Shown in pieces: positions 32,350 to 45,259 of a stretch of DNA of 64,000 bases. Made by a program: the position numbers and the translations under genes. The notes under the pieces were generated by a model. That model saw only the letters and a program-made list of their open reading frames with translations, made no database searches and was not told the DNA's origin. The DNA lies in contig NC_085056.1 of the NCBI RefSeq assembly GCF_963662255.1, forward strand, positions 10,110,216 to 10,174,215. Direction: 5' to 3'. How positions within the stretch are numbered: the first letter of the stretch is position 1; each line of letters opens with the position of its first letter. This DNA comes from Cinclus cinclus (lineage: Eukaryota > Chordata > Aves > Passeriformes > Cinclidae).

Positions 32350-33550
32350 GAAAATGCTGCATGTCCATGAAGACTTAATGTTGATTCATGTGCAGATTCC
32401 GAGGTCTGGACCTTGGCTCCCCAGTGCCAGGATAAAAACTGTGGCTGATGAGTTCATTTTTATCATGAACCTAAATCTTCTCTGTGCTATTCCAGGACTT
32501 GCATAAAATAAATTCACAAAGAATATTGAAAATAAATATTGAAATGTTTCTATTTTATGATGAATTTTATATGTTTACTTTAAAAATATCTCCCAATGCC
32601 TTTTCAGAGTGTCTTGACCCCATCTGCTGAGCCCTGTGCTGATTTTGAAGAGAGTCAAGTGAGATGTTGAGAAAATAATTTTTTTTTCAATCCATAGTTT
32701 ACCTTCTTATGTTTTCTGGCTAAATTTAGAATCGTTCAGAGATTGAAAAAAAGCATCATAGATATTCAGATAAATGTTATCATATTCAGCATGGTGGGAC
32801 ATGTCATTGGCATCATGTCATAGGCCAGTGTAATATGTCAGAAGCATTTTATTGCATTGGCTTCATCACGTAAATGAGATGAGACGGGTTGCAAATCAAA
32901 TTTACTATACCTACTTTTAGTATATACTAAACAAGCTAGAAGCATAGATCTGGCTAATACACAGTGTGGCTGCAGCAGCAAAGGCCTAGCCTTAAATGTT
33001 GCTACAGGTTATGTGGGACAGGCAGTTTGTTACCTCTTCCTGTGTGCCTTGCAATATCCTTTACTATCCACAATTAGAATTGTGTTTCATTTCAAAGATA
33101 AGTGCTGAAACAGGCAGCCTGATGCAGATTTGGACAAGGCAGGGCAGAAGTAGAAGTGCATTTGATAACAGTCCCTTGTTGCCTTTTGCCTTGTTAGGGC
33201 TGTGACTTCTCCTCTTCAGCCACACAAAGTATGGCAGACCTGCTCACTTCCAATCTCTTGGCTTCAGTCCACGTTTATAGGAGGAACTCCTCATGTCTAC
33301 CAGTAATGCCTTGGAAGAGAATAGGTTTCAACCATTATCAGATTAATTTGAAACCTTGAAAGTAAAAATGAAGAGCTGTTAGCTTCCCGTGGAAATCAAT
33401 ATTTGCTCCCTTGAAGTCGAGATACGCAGGGAAGAGTGCCCTCAGCTTCAAATGCTGAATTGCTGCTGTTGGCTGCATGGTGAGCTTGGGTAACTCCATG
33501 TAAAGACATCATTCAGTCATACTTGTTTGGATGACTTGCTGTTGAGGAAT
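32350..33550. other. Gene desert segment, nothing assignable
   Basis: Unique sequence with isolated CpGs and no supported exon or repeat. Confidence 0.45.
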
Positions 33551-33559
33551 AGCAATGAA

Positions 33560-33680
33560 GCCAAAATAATTACCACAATTAAATATATTAGCATTTATTT
33601 CAACAACTCGGTTTAATCTTAATTTACAGTAAAGCTTCATATCTAATTATGACAATTAAGTAATTTGGTAATTGTTGGTT
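33560..33680. promoter_or_regulatory. Dense cluster of TAAT homeodomain cores
   Basis: At least nine TAAT/ATTA cores occur in about 110 bases: ATAATTA, CAATTAAA, ATATTAGC, TTTAATC, TTAATTT, CTAATTATG, CAATTAAG, AGTAATTT and GGTAATTG. A single CpG (ACTCGG) is retained. It is a candidate homotypic homeodomain enhancer, though the A+T richness inflates the count. Confidence 0.35.
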
Positions 33681-33699
33681 GAAATAAGTTTGTAATAGA

Positions 33700-36255
33700 A
33701 ATGTTACAAACTTCTTTGGATGGCTGAGGTTGCTATTATGTTTCTTTGGGGATGGAAAAGGAGAGGCACATTACCTGTGCAAGGCTGAGCTGCACAGATT
33801 ATTCTCTATAGAAATTCAGGGTTGAAGCCAGAGAGAGCTGTAGAAATAAATGTTATCTATATCTTGAAAATATCAATTTCTAAGCATTGAGGTGTGATTC
33901 TTTAAAATGAAAAAAAAAAATCCATGTCCTGAAAAATATGATAATTTGGGATTCTTTTGTTTGCAGCATTCAGATGAGTTAAAATTACCCAGAACAACAC
34001 TGAGAAACCTTAGATTGGGTAGAAAGAGAAAAGGTGGTGGAGAGAGAGAAAGAAGGGGACAAAGGAAGGTGATTACATGGCCACTAGGAAAATATGTTCT
34101 CAGGGTACAAATTTTGCTGTCCTGGCACAACTGCTGAAGCTGGCAAGGATGTTTTCACAGGAGGTGACTGCACAGCCTTCCTTAAACTTGGCCTTGGGCT
34201 TCCATTGTAATGCAATCCCATGGATATGGAAATCTCACAGTAGTGCTACTGTCTTGAACATGAAATTAAGACAATGATGCTATGAACAAATAGATAAAAG
34301 GGACACAAAATTTATTTACTGCTTGCTTCAAGAGAGAGTATTTCAGCCTCTAGTTAGCACACAAAGACTGCTGGTGGCTGCCTGGCTGCAGCAAGTTCCC
34401 CTCCTTCTCCTACAGAGTGAACGCTTCTGGCTGATAATCTTAGCAGTTTGTCACTGCAGGAAAGCTTTGAAATATCCTTTTTTTCCTCCCTTAAAACAAT
34501 AGATGTTATCGGAATTTTGTTGTATGTGCTATTCTACCTTTGCTAGATTTTGACAAGCATGTGTCCATGCAAACTGTAAGTTGGAAAAGTTCTTTCTGCA
34601 TTTCAGAAGGTTGTTGTGTTTCTATAAATAGTAATTTAAGTGGGGGTTGTTCACCTTCCCCTATGTGACACTCATTGGTAAAGAAACTCACAGTTATATG
34701 TTTCTTCTTGTTTAAAAACACTTTTTAAAAAAAATTATCAGAATACATTCTTTAGTTGTTTCAGAATTTCTTATACCACAACTTGAATTATTGGCAATAT
34801 CTTCCAAATACTTTGTTACTATTTTTTCACTGATGTTCTGATCCAAATATAAAGGGTAATTTTAACTGGGATATAACTCAGAAGATATTACCTACAAATG
34901 GGGAAGGGACCTTTTCTGGGACTTTAATTAAAAGAACATTATTCTTGTAATTCCCAACCATAACCTGCAGATCAACCACATTTGTTTACAATGTGCTAGG
35001 CAGAAAAACCCCTATTAGTTTTGTCGAGAAACATTAGCATTGAGCACTGTGTTTCCAGAATGCTCTAGGCACTATGGGCATGTGGGGATAGGGGAGGGTT
35101 GGTCTGGATCTGATTGGGTCCAGACCAGGATTCTGGATATCTGGGAACTCTGGAGAAAACTGGAAAGCACAGAAACTCTGCCTGGATGAAAATTTCTGGT
35201 GAAGGAAAAGGAAGACCATCCAGGGAACCCCACATGTCAGGAAGTTCCTCAGAGCTGCAATGGTGTTTTCAGTCATAACATGAAAGATATTTGATGGCTT
35301 CAGAAGGATTTTGAGAGTTGCCAGCGTTCTGCTTTCCAGGGCAATTCGGGTATTGGGTTATGCCTTTAGTTGTGCATTATTTTCGTTGTCCTTAGAAAAC
35401 TCAGTCCAATGTAGATGTAGTATCTCAGGCACGTGGAGGACAATGGGAGATTCTGTTTGCTCTCCCTGCTTTAACAGGGTTTAAGTGATGGGCACAGTTG
35501 ACAAACCCACAACAGAGGAAGGTGCTTAGGCCACTTCTGTCAGGGCAGGGAGGCTGTGGTTGTGTGCCCCGGGATGGGCTCAGCTGTGGGACAGTGCAGG
35601 GAGGGGTAGGCAGAGGAGGGCAGAGCTCACCTGGGGTGGGACAGAGGAGGGAAGGAGAGGTGCCTGTGGCAAGGCTCTGAAGTTCAACACGGCTGCGGTG
35701 AAAGGGGAAACAGGGCGTGTTTGATTCCCTTGAGAAAAAGCTTTTATTTTTTTAAATGTTTCTTTTCTTTGACAAGTCAGGTCATGTATGCTGATCCTCA
35801 GGTATAAGAAGCTTGCATGCTTGTGTTGATCTTGGAAGGATCAGACCTGTGAGAGCCGGGGTAAAGTGCATCTTGACTGGAAAAATGGAATCCCGTTTTC
35901 ATTTTTACCCTGTTTCTCCACTGTTTTTTCCCTTCCCCAAGTAAATGTCTTCTCCTTATTCCTGTCTCATTCCATTGTGCACAGTCAGACACCAGGGTTT
36001 AGAATATCTATTTAAAAGCAAAAGTGGTTATATTTTATTTATTTTTGGTTAGCATAAATAGAAATGTCCAGACCTGCACTGTTTCTTCTTTATCCTGGTA
36101 TTGCCAACAAAAGGGAAATAACTATTCTGGGAGGCATAAGAGAATGAAAACCCCTTCAGCTGCTCCCCAAGCCACAGTGTCACCCATGTGCTGTCAGCAG
36201 CATCCCACTCAGACAGGGTTCCTTAGTCATTTGGATTGCAAAGGGAGACAGGCTT
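33700..36255. other. Gene desert segment, nothing assignable
   Basis: Unique sequence with no gene. It includes a short G+C-rich, G-run stretch at about 35,520-35,720 (GGGAGGGG, GGGTGGG). Confidence 0.45.
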
Positions 36256-36261
36256 CACCTT

Positions 36262-36494
36262 TTGTAATTAGGTTGGGTATTAGAAAAAGGTTCTTTTCCC
36301 GGAGGCCAGTCAGCACTGGAACAAACTCCCCAGGGTAGTGGTCACAACACCAGCCTGACATAGTTCAAGAAAAGTTTGTATAATGCTGTCAGGCAAATAG
36401 TGTGACCCTGGGGGATGGTCCTGTGCAGGCCCAGGAGCTGGACTCAACAATGATCCTTGGGGGTCCCTTCCAACTCAGCATATTCTGTGATGTT
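36262..36494 (+). mobile_element. CR1 LINE 3'-end fragment
   Basis: The segment runs in CR1 sense order: AGGTTGGGTATTAG, a AAAGGTTCTTTT block, CACTGGAACAAACTCCCCAGGG, AGTTCAAGAAAAGTTTG, GAGCTGGACTCAACAATGATCC, and TGGGGGTCCCTTCCAACTCA ending in ATATTCTGTGATG. The ATTCTGTGATG terminal octamer-type repeat marks the 3' end. The 5' part is truncated. Confidence 0.88.
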
Positions 36495-36499
36495 GTAAT

Positions 36500-38370
36500 T
36501 AATTGGTGGACTCCCTTCTATTCATAGTTTTGTGCTCAACCACTTTTCCTTCAACATTAATGCTTTCAATACAGTGTAATTTTTTTTTTTTTCTGTGAAT
36601 TAGTTAATGTGGCAGCAGTGGAACTTGGACACCTGGCCCTGTCCTGGGGCAAGCATGAGGATCTGCCCCCCTGGCTGCCTTGCTGGGGAAGCAAAGCAGC
36701 TGCAGGTGGGGATCTGTGCAGTGCAGAAGCCAAGGGCAAGGCCAGGTGCTTGGTTGTAAAGTCAGGCTGTTTCTGGTCAGGCTACAGGATGGTTAGTCAG
36801 GAATGAGAATGAGCTCCCAACACACAGTCTCCTGGAAACAGTGATATGGAAACACTGGCACCAATCTGTTGTGGGTGAGGCCCTGGGAATGGTGTGAATA
36901 GGAGTTCAAGAAGATGCTCAATGTAAAATTTAATCAGCTTAGATGGATTTGTTACTAGAGATAGCAGGAAGAGATAGGTCCTTTCAAGGTTTTATTTGTT
37001 CTTGGGTGTGAGTGGGTGTTAAACTTCCAAGATCCTCCTTTTAGTTTGACTTCAGCTTGAAAGTTTGGCTCCATTTGTTTTTGAGTAACTAGAGTGTTTG
37101 GAAGCTTAGGGTGGATAGAGAGAGATAGACTACAGCTGGTAATAGTAGTAGTGTCTTTTATGCTGTCAGTTTAACGTTGTTAAACAATTAGGGAGAATTA
37201 TGTTAATAGCAGGCTTTGTTCACACTTTCTTTGCCCAATTTTCCTTTTTTTTTTTTTTTTTTTTTGGTGACGTGCCTTTCCTGCCATGCTCTGAGAACAT
37301 GTAAACAGTAGGGCTCTCTGTGTTTGTATTGTATATGGTCAGTGTTATCCATTAAACCATGGCTGGATGTAGATCTTCTAAAATTTTCACAAATCAATTT
37401 TCCAGTGCTTTGGCTATTGCATTTTAACGTGGCTGCTCCTAAACAAACAAAATCATGTTTTCAGGAAGCTAAGACAGGATAAGAAGTGATTTGTATGGGA
37501 AATGGTGGCTGATTTGCTCAGGCTGCTGCAGCTGTTTCCTTCTGTGGTACGAACAAAACCCCTTCAAATCAATCAGATCCATGTTGGCTGAGCCCTGCTC
37601 CCCATGCAGAGGGGCAGCCCAGCCTGTCCCTGCTCTGCTGGGAAAGTGCTTGTGCCAAGGCAGGCTGACCCACGCTGAGATGCTGCTTTGTCTTGCTCAG
37701 CTCCTCCCAGCTCTAGACCATGGGTTAGTACTGCCCAGCACTACTGAGACTAATCTGGATGATGTCTCTCTTGCAGATAATGCAGACCACGGGAAGGGCA
37801 TCGCTTGCTGCTCTCCCATACCACATCATAGCATGGTTTGCCTTCTCTCCCTTCCCACATGCAAGGCACCTTCATCCCTACAGCCTCACCCGTGCTCAAG
37901 ACTCTTCCTGGTATTGATGACATGGGAAGGGCTTAGCACTGTACAAGATCTGAAATGAAGGAAGTAAATGCTTTTCTATCTTTTCCAGTCAAAAAACAGA
38001 ATTATTATGCTGAAATCAAGGACATCATTAATTATTTTTTTTCTCCTGGGTCCCAAGGGAGGGAATAGGTGCGAAAATCTCCACCCTTAATTCTTCCCTC
38101 CCCCCAAAATAACATATACATGCAGATGATCCTTTAAGAAAGGCTTCCCAAACTCCATTTACCTTGACAGCTGTCACTTGGCACTTGTAGCTGTCATGGC
38201 AGTGCGTAGTTTTTCGTGAATTACCAGTACTGGTGGTTTTTTTCTCTTTATCTGCCCTCAGCCCATCAGCTGGGCCTTTCATAACATCTTCTGGCACCTG
38301 GCTGGGGAGATCCGTGCTGCTGAATCGCGCCCGCAGCTCCCCCGCCTCGCTGGGCAACTCTGTTTACTGA
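36500..38370. other. Gene desert segment, nothing assignable
   Basis: Unique sequence with a T-run of about 21 bases at 37245-37265 and a chance 155-codon frame at 37,491-37,958 that lacks an ATG start. No gene recognised. Confidence 0.45.
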
Positions 38371-38720
38371 TGTGCCTTTTCCTGTAAATATTACAAGCAG
38401 CACTCATGGAAGGGATGTGTGGCAATGAAATGGCTTCACCTTGTAACAGTTAGCTGGGGTGGCAGCTCTGCCTTGACTGATAATCCGCGAGTCCTCGTGT
38501 TCCAGTTACTTTGCTAAATAACATGTAGACATCCCACTCTGAAGGCTTGTATATGATAGTTAATTAGACAACATTTAATTTGGCTTAACATTTGTGTCAG
38601 TTTTGTGGAAGTGAGCCTCCATAATTAGGGAATACAGATCAGATTTCTGTCAGACTTATAACCTCTCACTCTAATTTAATGCTCGCTCCTCTGGTGCTGT
38701 GTCACACTGGGTGTGCAGGA
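38355..38720. promoter_or_regulatory. Candidate conserved non-coding element with forkhead, OTX-type and homeodomain words
   Basis: TGTTTAC (38361-38367) and GTAAATA (38384-38390) are forkhead-type. TAATCC (38481-38486) is followed by a CpG-retaining GCGAGTCCTCGTG, and TTAATTA (38560-38566) precedes ACAACATTTAATTTGG. The segment is unique and non-coding. Enhancer activity is inferred. Confidence 0.4.
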
Positions 38721-38729
38721 TTACCCCTC

Positions 38730-41700
38730 CCCACCCCATCTTTTCTGCTTGACTAGTAAGAAAGTTGCCCATTTAACACAACTGACAGTAAATGGGATTG
38801 TTCATGGAGATGTAAGGGCAGGAACTGAGCGGGACCTGTTTCTGAGAAGTTGAGCTGGTCCTGCAATTTGTCTGTTGGTTTTCTGAAACTGTTGGAAGCG
38901 TTTGGGCACCTGCAGTAGTCTCAGAAAATACTGAATGGAGTATCTGAGCTCCTGCTCCATTTGTGGGTCAAGATATGATGTAATTGCAAGTTTTGCCATG
39001 AAAATATGCAGTAGTAACTCAGTGGTACCCGGTGCTCAGATTTTAATCAACACAGCTGCTTTCTGCCCAGGAACCTCAATGCTGGACTGCACATATGAAA
39101 GAGTGAACATATATACCCTGTGAAGTTGCTGTTATGAAAGGCTACTTCATATATTGTGGTGGTGCTCCTCCAGGATGGGTTTTGTGTGCATTTGAGGCTA
39201 TATTTTCCCCAAATGTAGATATCAATTTTGGTGTCTAAATGAGCAGGGATCATCATGGCTTCACTGGGGTGTAAATGGCTGGTGTAAATCGGCTACACAG
39301 ATTTATTAAGTGAAACTCTAGACTTATATGTGCTCATTCTTGTCTTATCTGTAAATCCTCAAGACCATGCTTTGCATGGAAATCAACATTATGTCATTTT
39401 AGTCACAGAACATTTCCCTTTTGTAGTAAATTATGTCATGTGTCATTTGGAAAGTGATACTCTGCCAATTTTTTTTGGGGGGGGGTGGAAGTAAGGTCAA
39501 GTTATGTTTATTCAGAGACCAAAGTAAAAACTATTAGAATAATAATTGTAAATTAAATATTTGTTTTCTTTATAATGCTATGTTGCATAGCATATGTTTG
39601 TGGATAGCTTTAAAAAGGAATGGTTTTGTATTCTCACATCAGCCATAAGTGCTTGCAGGCTGCAGAGATGTGTACTGCATGCTCTAGATGAGAATCCTAC
39701 CAATGCTGAAACTTGGAATTCAGTGGGAGATAGAATAACACCTATGTGGGAAAGGAAGGAGTTCAACAAAAACTGCCCCGAGCTTAAATTACTTGGATGT
39801 GTAATGTGTCATATTTTGCATATAAACACATTGCTAATAAGAGAAGTTTAAGTGTAGTGCCAATACCAGTCTGGCATCCCTCCTGGAGAGCTGCACTCAG
39901 TTCCCTGATGGGTTCCAGAGCTGCAGAGTTCAGTGGGCTGCTGGGAGCCTGCACCAGGTGTTTGGGAGAGGGACAAAACCTCACAGTGCTCTGACTTGGG
40001 AGTGTAGTCTGAGTGTTGTGGTAGCAGTGAGTGCATTCAAAAAAAAACTCTTCCTCTTGCTGAGACTTGCTTGTTTATTTGATGCAGAATGTGTGCAGGT
40101 GTCTTTTTGTGTGCATGAAGGATTTCTCTGTGAAGCAGAAGAACGTTGCTTTAATAAATTTTGTTTTGTAGAATCCTTCCCTGAGAAAGATACTGTACAG
40201 GCTTTAAAATGTTACAGTCTGGGGCATCACAAATGCTTAGGATCCCTTTTGTATCAAATACAGTTCAAGGCAAAGCTAAGGAAGTCAGTGTCCTACTGAA
40301 AGGGCCTTCATGTCTTGTCTTTTCTTTGTTCAGCAGGGAACAAAGTTTGTCATGGTGAGACACCAGACCTGTGCCGAGCTCAGGTGCCCCTCGCAGTGTG
40401 CACAGAGCCAACAAAGGGGCCCTGGCAGCCTTTGTACAAGGCACTGAGACTTCAGGCAGCACTGACTCTGCAGAAGATGAGGACTGTGTTGGTGAAGTGC
40501 TAGATTGGATCTTTGGATCTCTTGGCTCATGGAGGAACAGAAGAAGCTTGGCATGAAGATGAAAAGCTGACAACAGCAGCAGCATCCCGGAGGTTGTGAT
40601 CACACAGGCTGATGAGGTGGGTGATAGACAATACTTCATGTAAAATTCTCTTTTGTCTTACCTGGTTTGTATTCTTGGCTGCGTTCAGAAATACGGCTTG
40701 TTGTTTCTAATTAATTCTTTAATTTTCTTTTATTTGCATTTTGAATTTAGCAAAATTCTATTTCACATTGGAAATGTTTTCCATCTCACCCAAAATGCAT
40801 TAAAAAGGCTATTTGTTTAATCAGCAGGATTTTTAAATCTTATTATATGCTGCTCAAAAATGAATATTTCTTTGTATTGTACAGTACACATTTACATAAA
40901 TTAGTGTTATCCTTGGTTATTTTGCAACCCATAATTTATACGCTTTTTAGTTTTATCATAAAATAAAATCTTGGCTCTAATGTTATGGGAACATTTTTAG
41001 CATCATAGCAAATTACCTTGGGAGGAACTATTACACAGTCAGTGAACTATCCTAGTTGAGTTTAAAAAAAAAAAAGAAGAGGAACTTCAATGTGTATCAA
41101 ATGCTCAGCTTTCACCATTCTTTCATTTTTGCAGGCTTTTGAAAACTGTAAATTTGTAAAAAATCTAGTGAAATTTATCTGGAGCAAAAATATTTCCAAC
41201 ATGTTTGGTTGTTTGAAAAAGGTCTAAGATTTATGGCCTCATTTAATTATTTTTTAAGTGTTAAGAGAAGTGTTCTCCTTCTACCAGGCTTCTTTGTTTA
41301 TATATCATTTCTACAGAGAGTGAATTTTGGATATTGTATTCAGAAATGTTGACAAAACATTTGTCAAGAATTTCTTTGAAATAATTTTGCAAGTACCTAA
41401 TCTTGCAAAGAACTGCTAAATGGAGCTCTTGTCTCTGGGACAATCAAGGCCCAAAACCCAAATGAGTTGCATAAACTCTCCATTTCATCACCATAAAATT
41501 GAAATATAAAAATGCTATGAAAATATTTGCTATACCTGCCTTGGGATAACTTTCCTTTTTGTTCTCTGTAATTTTATGTTTGGGTAGCTTTGCTGTTATT
41601 GACCAGCTCTGTGTACCTTGTGGGGTTTGTAAATTCCTCATCTAGTACTGCCTTTGCTCTTTGTGTGTGCTGATAGCTGCAGGTTAGGATCAGGGAGTGT

Positions 41701-44700
41701 GGAGCCATGTGCATCTGAGACAGAGGATTCTGGCCCCAAAAAGCACTGATTAAATAGGAGTCAAGTACAGATACAGACAGTTGAAAATAATTTTTGTGGG
41801 GTTTTTTTATGTGGCCTCTAGCGGTATTTAAAGACTACGAAGATCCTTGATATCTTATCATTTTGACTCCTATTATTGTTGAACTCTGTGGTTATACATA
41901 TTTCAGCATCTTCTTTTCATGTCTCCCTACTTCTTTATAAATGTTGGACAAGTTAGTACGTGAGATGCCTCCTTTTATGTGTGCTAGATATTGTAGATCC
42001 TCCTAGGGAGAGAGTAATTAAATTATGTTTCAAAGGAGCTCTCCACCACACTAATAACTTCTCTGTAAGCTTATTAAAGTAGTTGTTTGTACTCTAGAAT
42101 GGCTAAATAACTGTTGTATAATCTCAAAATTACAATAAATCATAATTCGTCCTGGATGGCAGCAACTATGACGTCTGGATATGCCTAACTGCTGATGTCT
42201 GACAGTTTTAAAAACTATGCCTGCATGTACCTGGAGGAGGGCACAGGAAAATATCTGCAATTCCTGCTATTGTTCATTCTGCATATTCACACCTTGGCTA
42301 CCTGTGTTCCTGGTGCTGGGCCATCAGCTGTGCTCGAGCAGCAGCCTCAACTAAGGGCTGGGTGGAGGCAAACAGCAGCATTAGCTGCCTGGAAGATTTT
42401 GTTAGCTTTTAAAATCAAAGGTAAAAGCCTCTTATTCCACTTGGACTGCAAAGATGAAGTATATCTTTTATTTTCACCACCACCACCTATTTGTGCATGA
42501 AGGAGGGAGGAGGACTGGCCTGGGGTCAACTTCTGCTGCCTCAGTGCATTCTGCCAGTCATTGTAAGTCCTTAAAGAAAATAAATTCACACAAGTCTTTA
42601 GAGACCTAACTGCTATGATAAAAGGCAGGCAAACATGTGTGTGTTTGGACAGAGAACTTTTCTCTGCTTCCAGGGACAAGACCTGTGTAGTGAGGGAGAA
42701 GAGGAGAGGGGAATACAAGTTTCAGTCCTGCAGCATAAATACATGTGTGCCTGATAAAATTATTCCTGCTAATGGAGTTCAGCCTTTCTTTTTCATACTG
42801 TTGGATCAATGAAATGTTTCTAAAATAAGCTCCAATGGCTGGTTTTTTATTACAGCCTTAAGGAATAGTTTAATTTTGCCTTAGAAATGCATCTGATATG
42901 GCCATTTGCTCCTGGGATCTGTAAGGTTTTTACCTTCCCTTCAACAAATGACTACTGCTGATCTTTGGTGGCCAGCAGCTGTGTGTACACTGTGTGTATG
43001 TCCTAGAGGAGTTGGAAGCAGGGTAACTGGCCCAGGCAGAATCAAGTATTTCTAGTAAAATGAAAGGTTTAAAAATAGATTTAATTATGCCATCTCTTAA
43101 TGAATCTACATATTAAGAGATTACTTGGGGGAAAAAAGTATCCAGGTTAAAAGTGTTATGCATAACTGCTTAGAGTGACATGTTCCTTAGCCTTGGAAAA
43201 AAAACATGTTTTGGGATGAAATGAGAAACTTTTTAATGACAGCAATATGAGTATCCTATCCTGACTGAAATAAAGGCATAGGAAATGGGGCAGAATGTGC
43301 CTCTGCAGTTCTCCTCTGCCACTGGATATGTATGCACTGAGGGACACTAGCACCTGAAGGAACATGACAGAAAAAATAGGAGGACATTTTGTCCCTTTAG
43401 CAGGGCATATGGAACACCTTTTCCTGTTGCTCACTGTGTTATCATTTCTTCAGGGCTGTGACTGAACTCCAAGTGCCTCGTGAGCCAGATGTGCCAGCTC
43501 ACTCATCTCTAATGAGCCTGCTTAACTCCAGTTTGCACTTGTGCTGACCATTCTCTGTCCCAAAGCAGCAGGGTCACTGCAGGCACACAACAGCATTGGT
43601 TTTGGAAGAAGGCTGAGCCATAATAAATTGTAACTGAGAATCAGGGGCTCCTTCTTCATTTACTGTTTTACTTACAGAGAGTAGACCCAGAGCATTTCTT
43701 TTGGGAGTGACTGCTTCTAAGGGAATTAAGAAACTGTGGTGCCCAGTGCTCCTGGGTTCACTGAGAAGTGACTTTAACTCCCCTAAACTGCCCTGCAGGT
43801 GCTGCCATAGCTCATGGTCCTGCTCCTCAGAATGGGAAAGACCAAGAGCTGTGGAATCATCCAGCACACTCCATGTGCTGGCAATTAGCATAAAAATTCC
43901 ATATTGGGGAACACCTTTATGGCATTCAAGGTATTGCTCCCAGGCTGCATTCCTAGGAGAATAACTTTCCATCTGCCTAAGATTTCACCATCAGCACTGA
44001 CACTTTGGTTTATTAAAATTAGCCATTTTGCATTGAATTGAGGTGGTATAATGAATTAAAAATTAATAGTTATATTTTAAAAATGTTCCCTTTTTCAATG
44101 ACTTGAAACAGAGCCCCATGAAACTGATTTCTGATTCTCTGATTTTATTTCAGTTAAGTATATTTATCTTGCTGGTGGATGTGGTATGGATTACCATACC
44201 ATATTTTAACATGCCCCAACAACATATCAGCAGATATGTAAAAAAGTGAGTTAATAACATAAATGTCTGCTATCATGCTGCTTTGTAAAACCATTCTTAA
44301 TTTAATCCATACACTAAATGTGCTTTCCAGTTACAAAAATTCATTATAAGCATCAGGCAGAAGTGAAACCGTGATCCAGAATTGTGACTGATGTAAAACA
44401 GACACACAAAATGAGTAGCATTAGGACACTTACTTTGAAGTTTGTTAAAACTAGTAAAGTGATAGCCACTTTAAGTGAAACCTGCTGTTACAGATACCTA
44501 CTGGATTTTGGGAACATTTCACTTTTGAACTTACTCCTTGCAGTCTGCTTTAGTGTTTAATATGTTGTAGTTGCGTTTTTGTTTTTTTTTTTTTTCTTTT
44601 TCCCCTTAATGTAGCAGGGAAAAGTAAAATAGCTGATCTACTCAGATATCTTATTATCTTTGCTCAAAGACAACTGAGTATATTTGGGAAAAGAATATTT

Positions 44701-45230
44701 ATTCAAATACCTATGTGACCTTACCAGGCTATAACAAGTGCAAATTAAAAAAAAATAAGTGTACTCCCATTGAGTACCCATTATAACATTGCCAAATGGG
44801 AATCATGGCAAAAATAGCAAGTCATTTGAGCAGGAATTTGAGAATGACAAAGTAAAAGAGAGCAGTTAGGTTGGTCACTCCAAATAAATTTTCAGCATCT
44901 TGTTGCTGTTGGTGATAATTTGAATGTAAGGATTGATTGCAGACTTTGTAAACCTTTCCAGTTAAATGGACAGCTGGAAGGAAGCAGGTGTCCCCTCTGA
45001 TTCATGCCCATTTATCTACAGAGAATGGGCAAAGTTCCTGAGCATAGCGGAGATTCCACAAAGAAACAGTTCAGCATCTCAGTATCTAATATTTATCCAG
45101 ATAATAACCATATATGAATTCATGTTGCATAAAGATGTGTTTCTAGTTGAAGTGTAAAAGTGATTAATGAGCTTGGGCTGTGAATTACAGGACTGTGATT
45201 AAACAGAGTGCTTCTTGGTCACTGGCACTG
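38730..45230. other. Gene desert segment, nothing assignable
   Basis: Long unique A+T-leaning sequence. I see a G-run (39478-39485), a T-run (44582-44595) and many short chance frames, but no supported exon, RNA gene or transposon. Confidence 0.45.
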
Positions 45231-45233
45231 TGT

Positions 45234-45259
45234 TATATATATATATATGTATATATATA
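45234..45259. repeat. (TA)n microsatellite, one interruption
   Basis: TATATATATATATAT, one G interruption, then TATATATATA. A simple repeat. Confidence 0.9.

Noticed and set aside
37491..37958. 155-codon plus-strand frame
   Set aside because: It begins with TTG, not ATG. No domain is recognisable, so it is likely chance.
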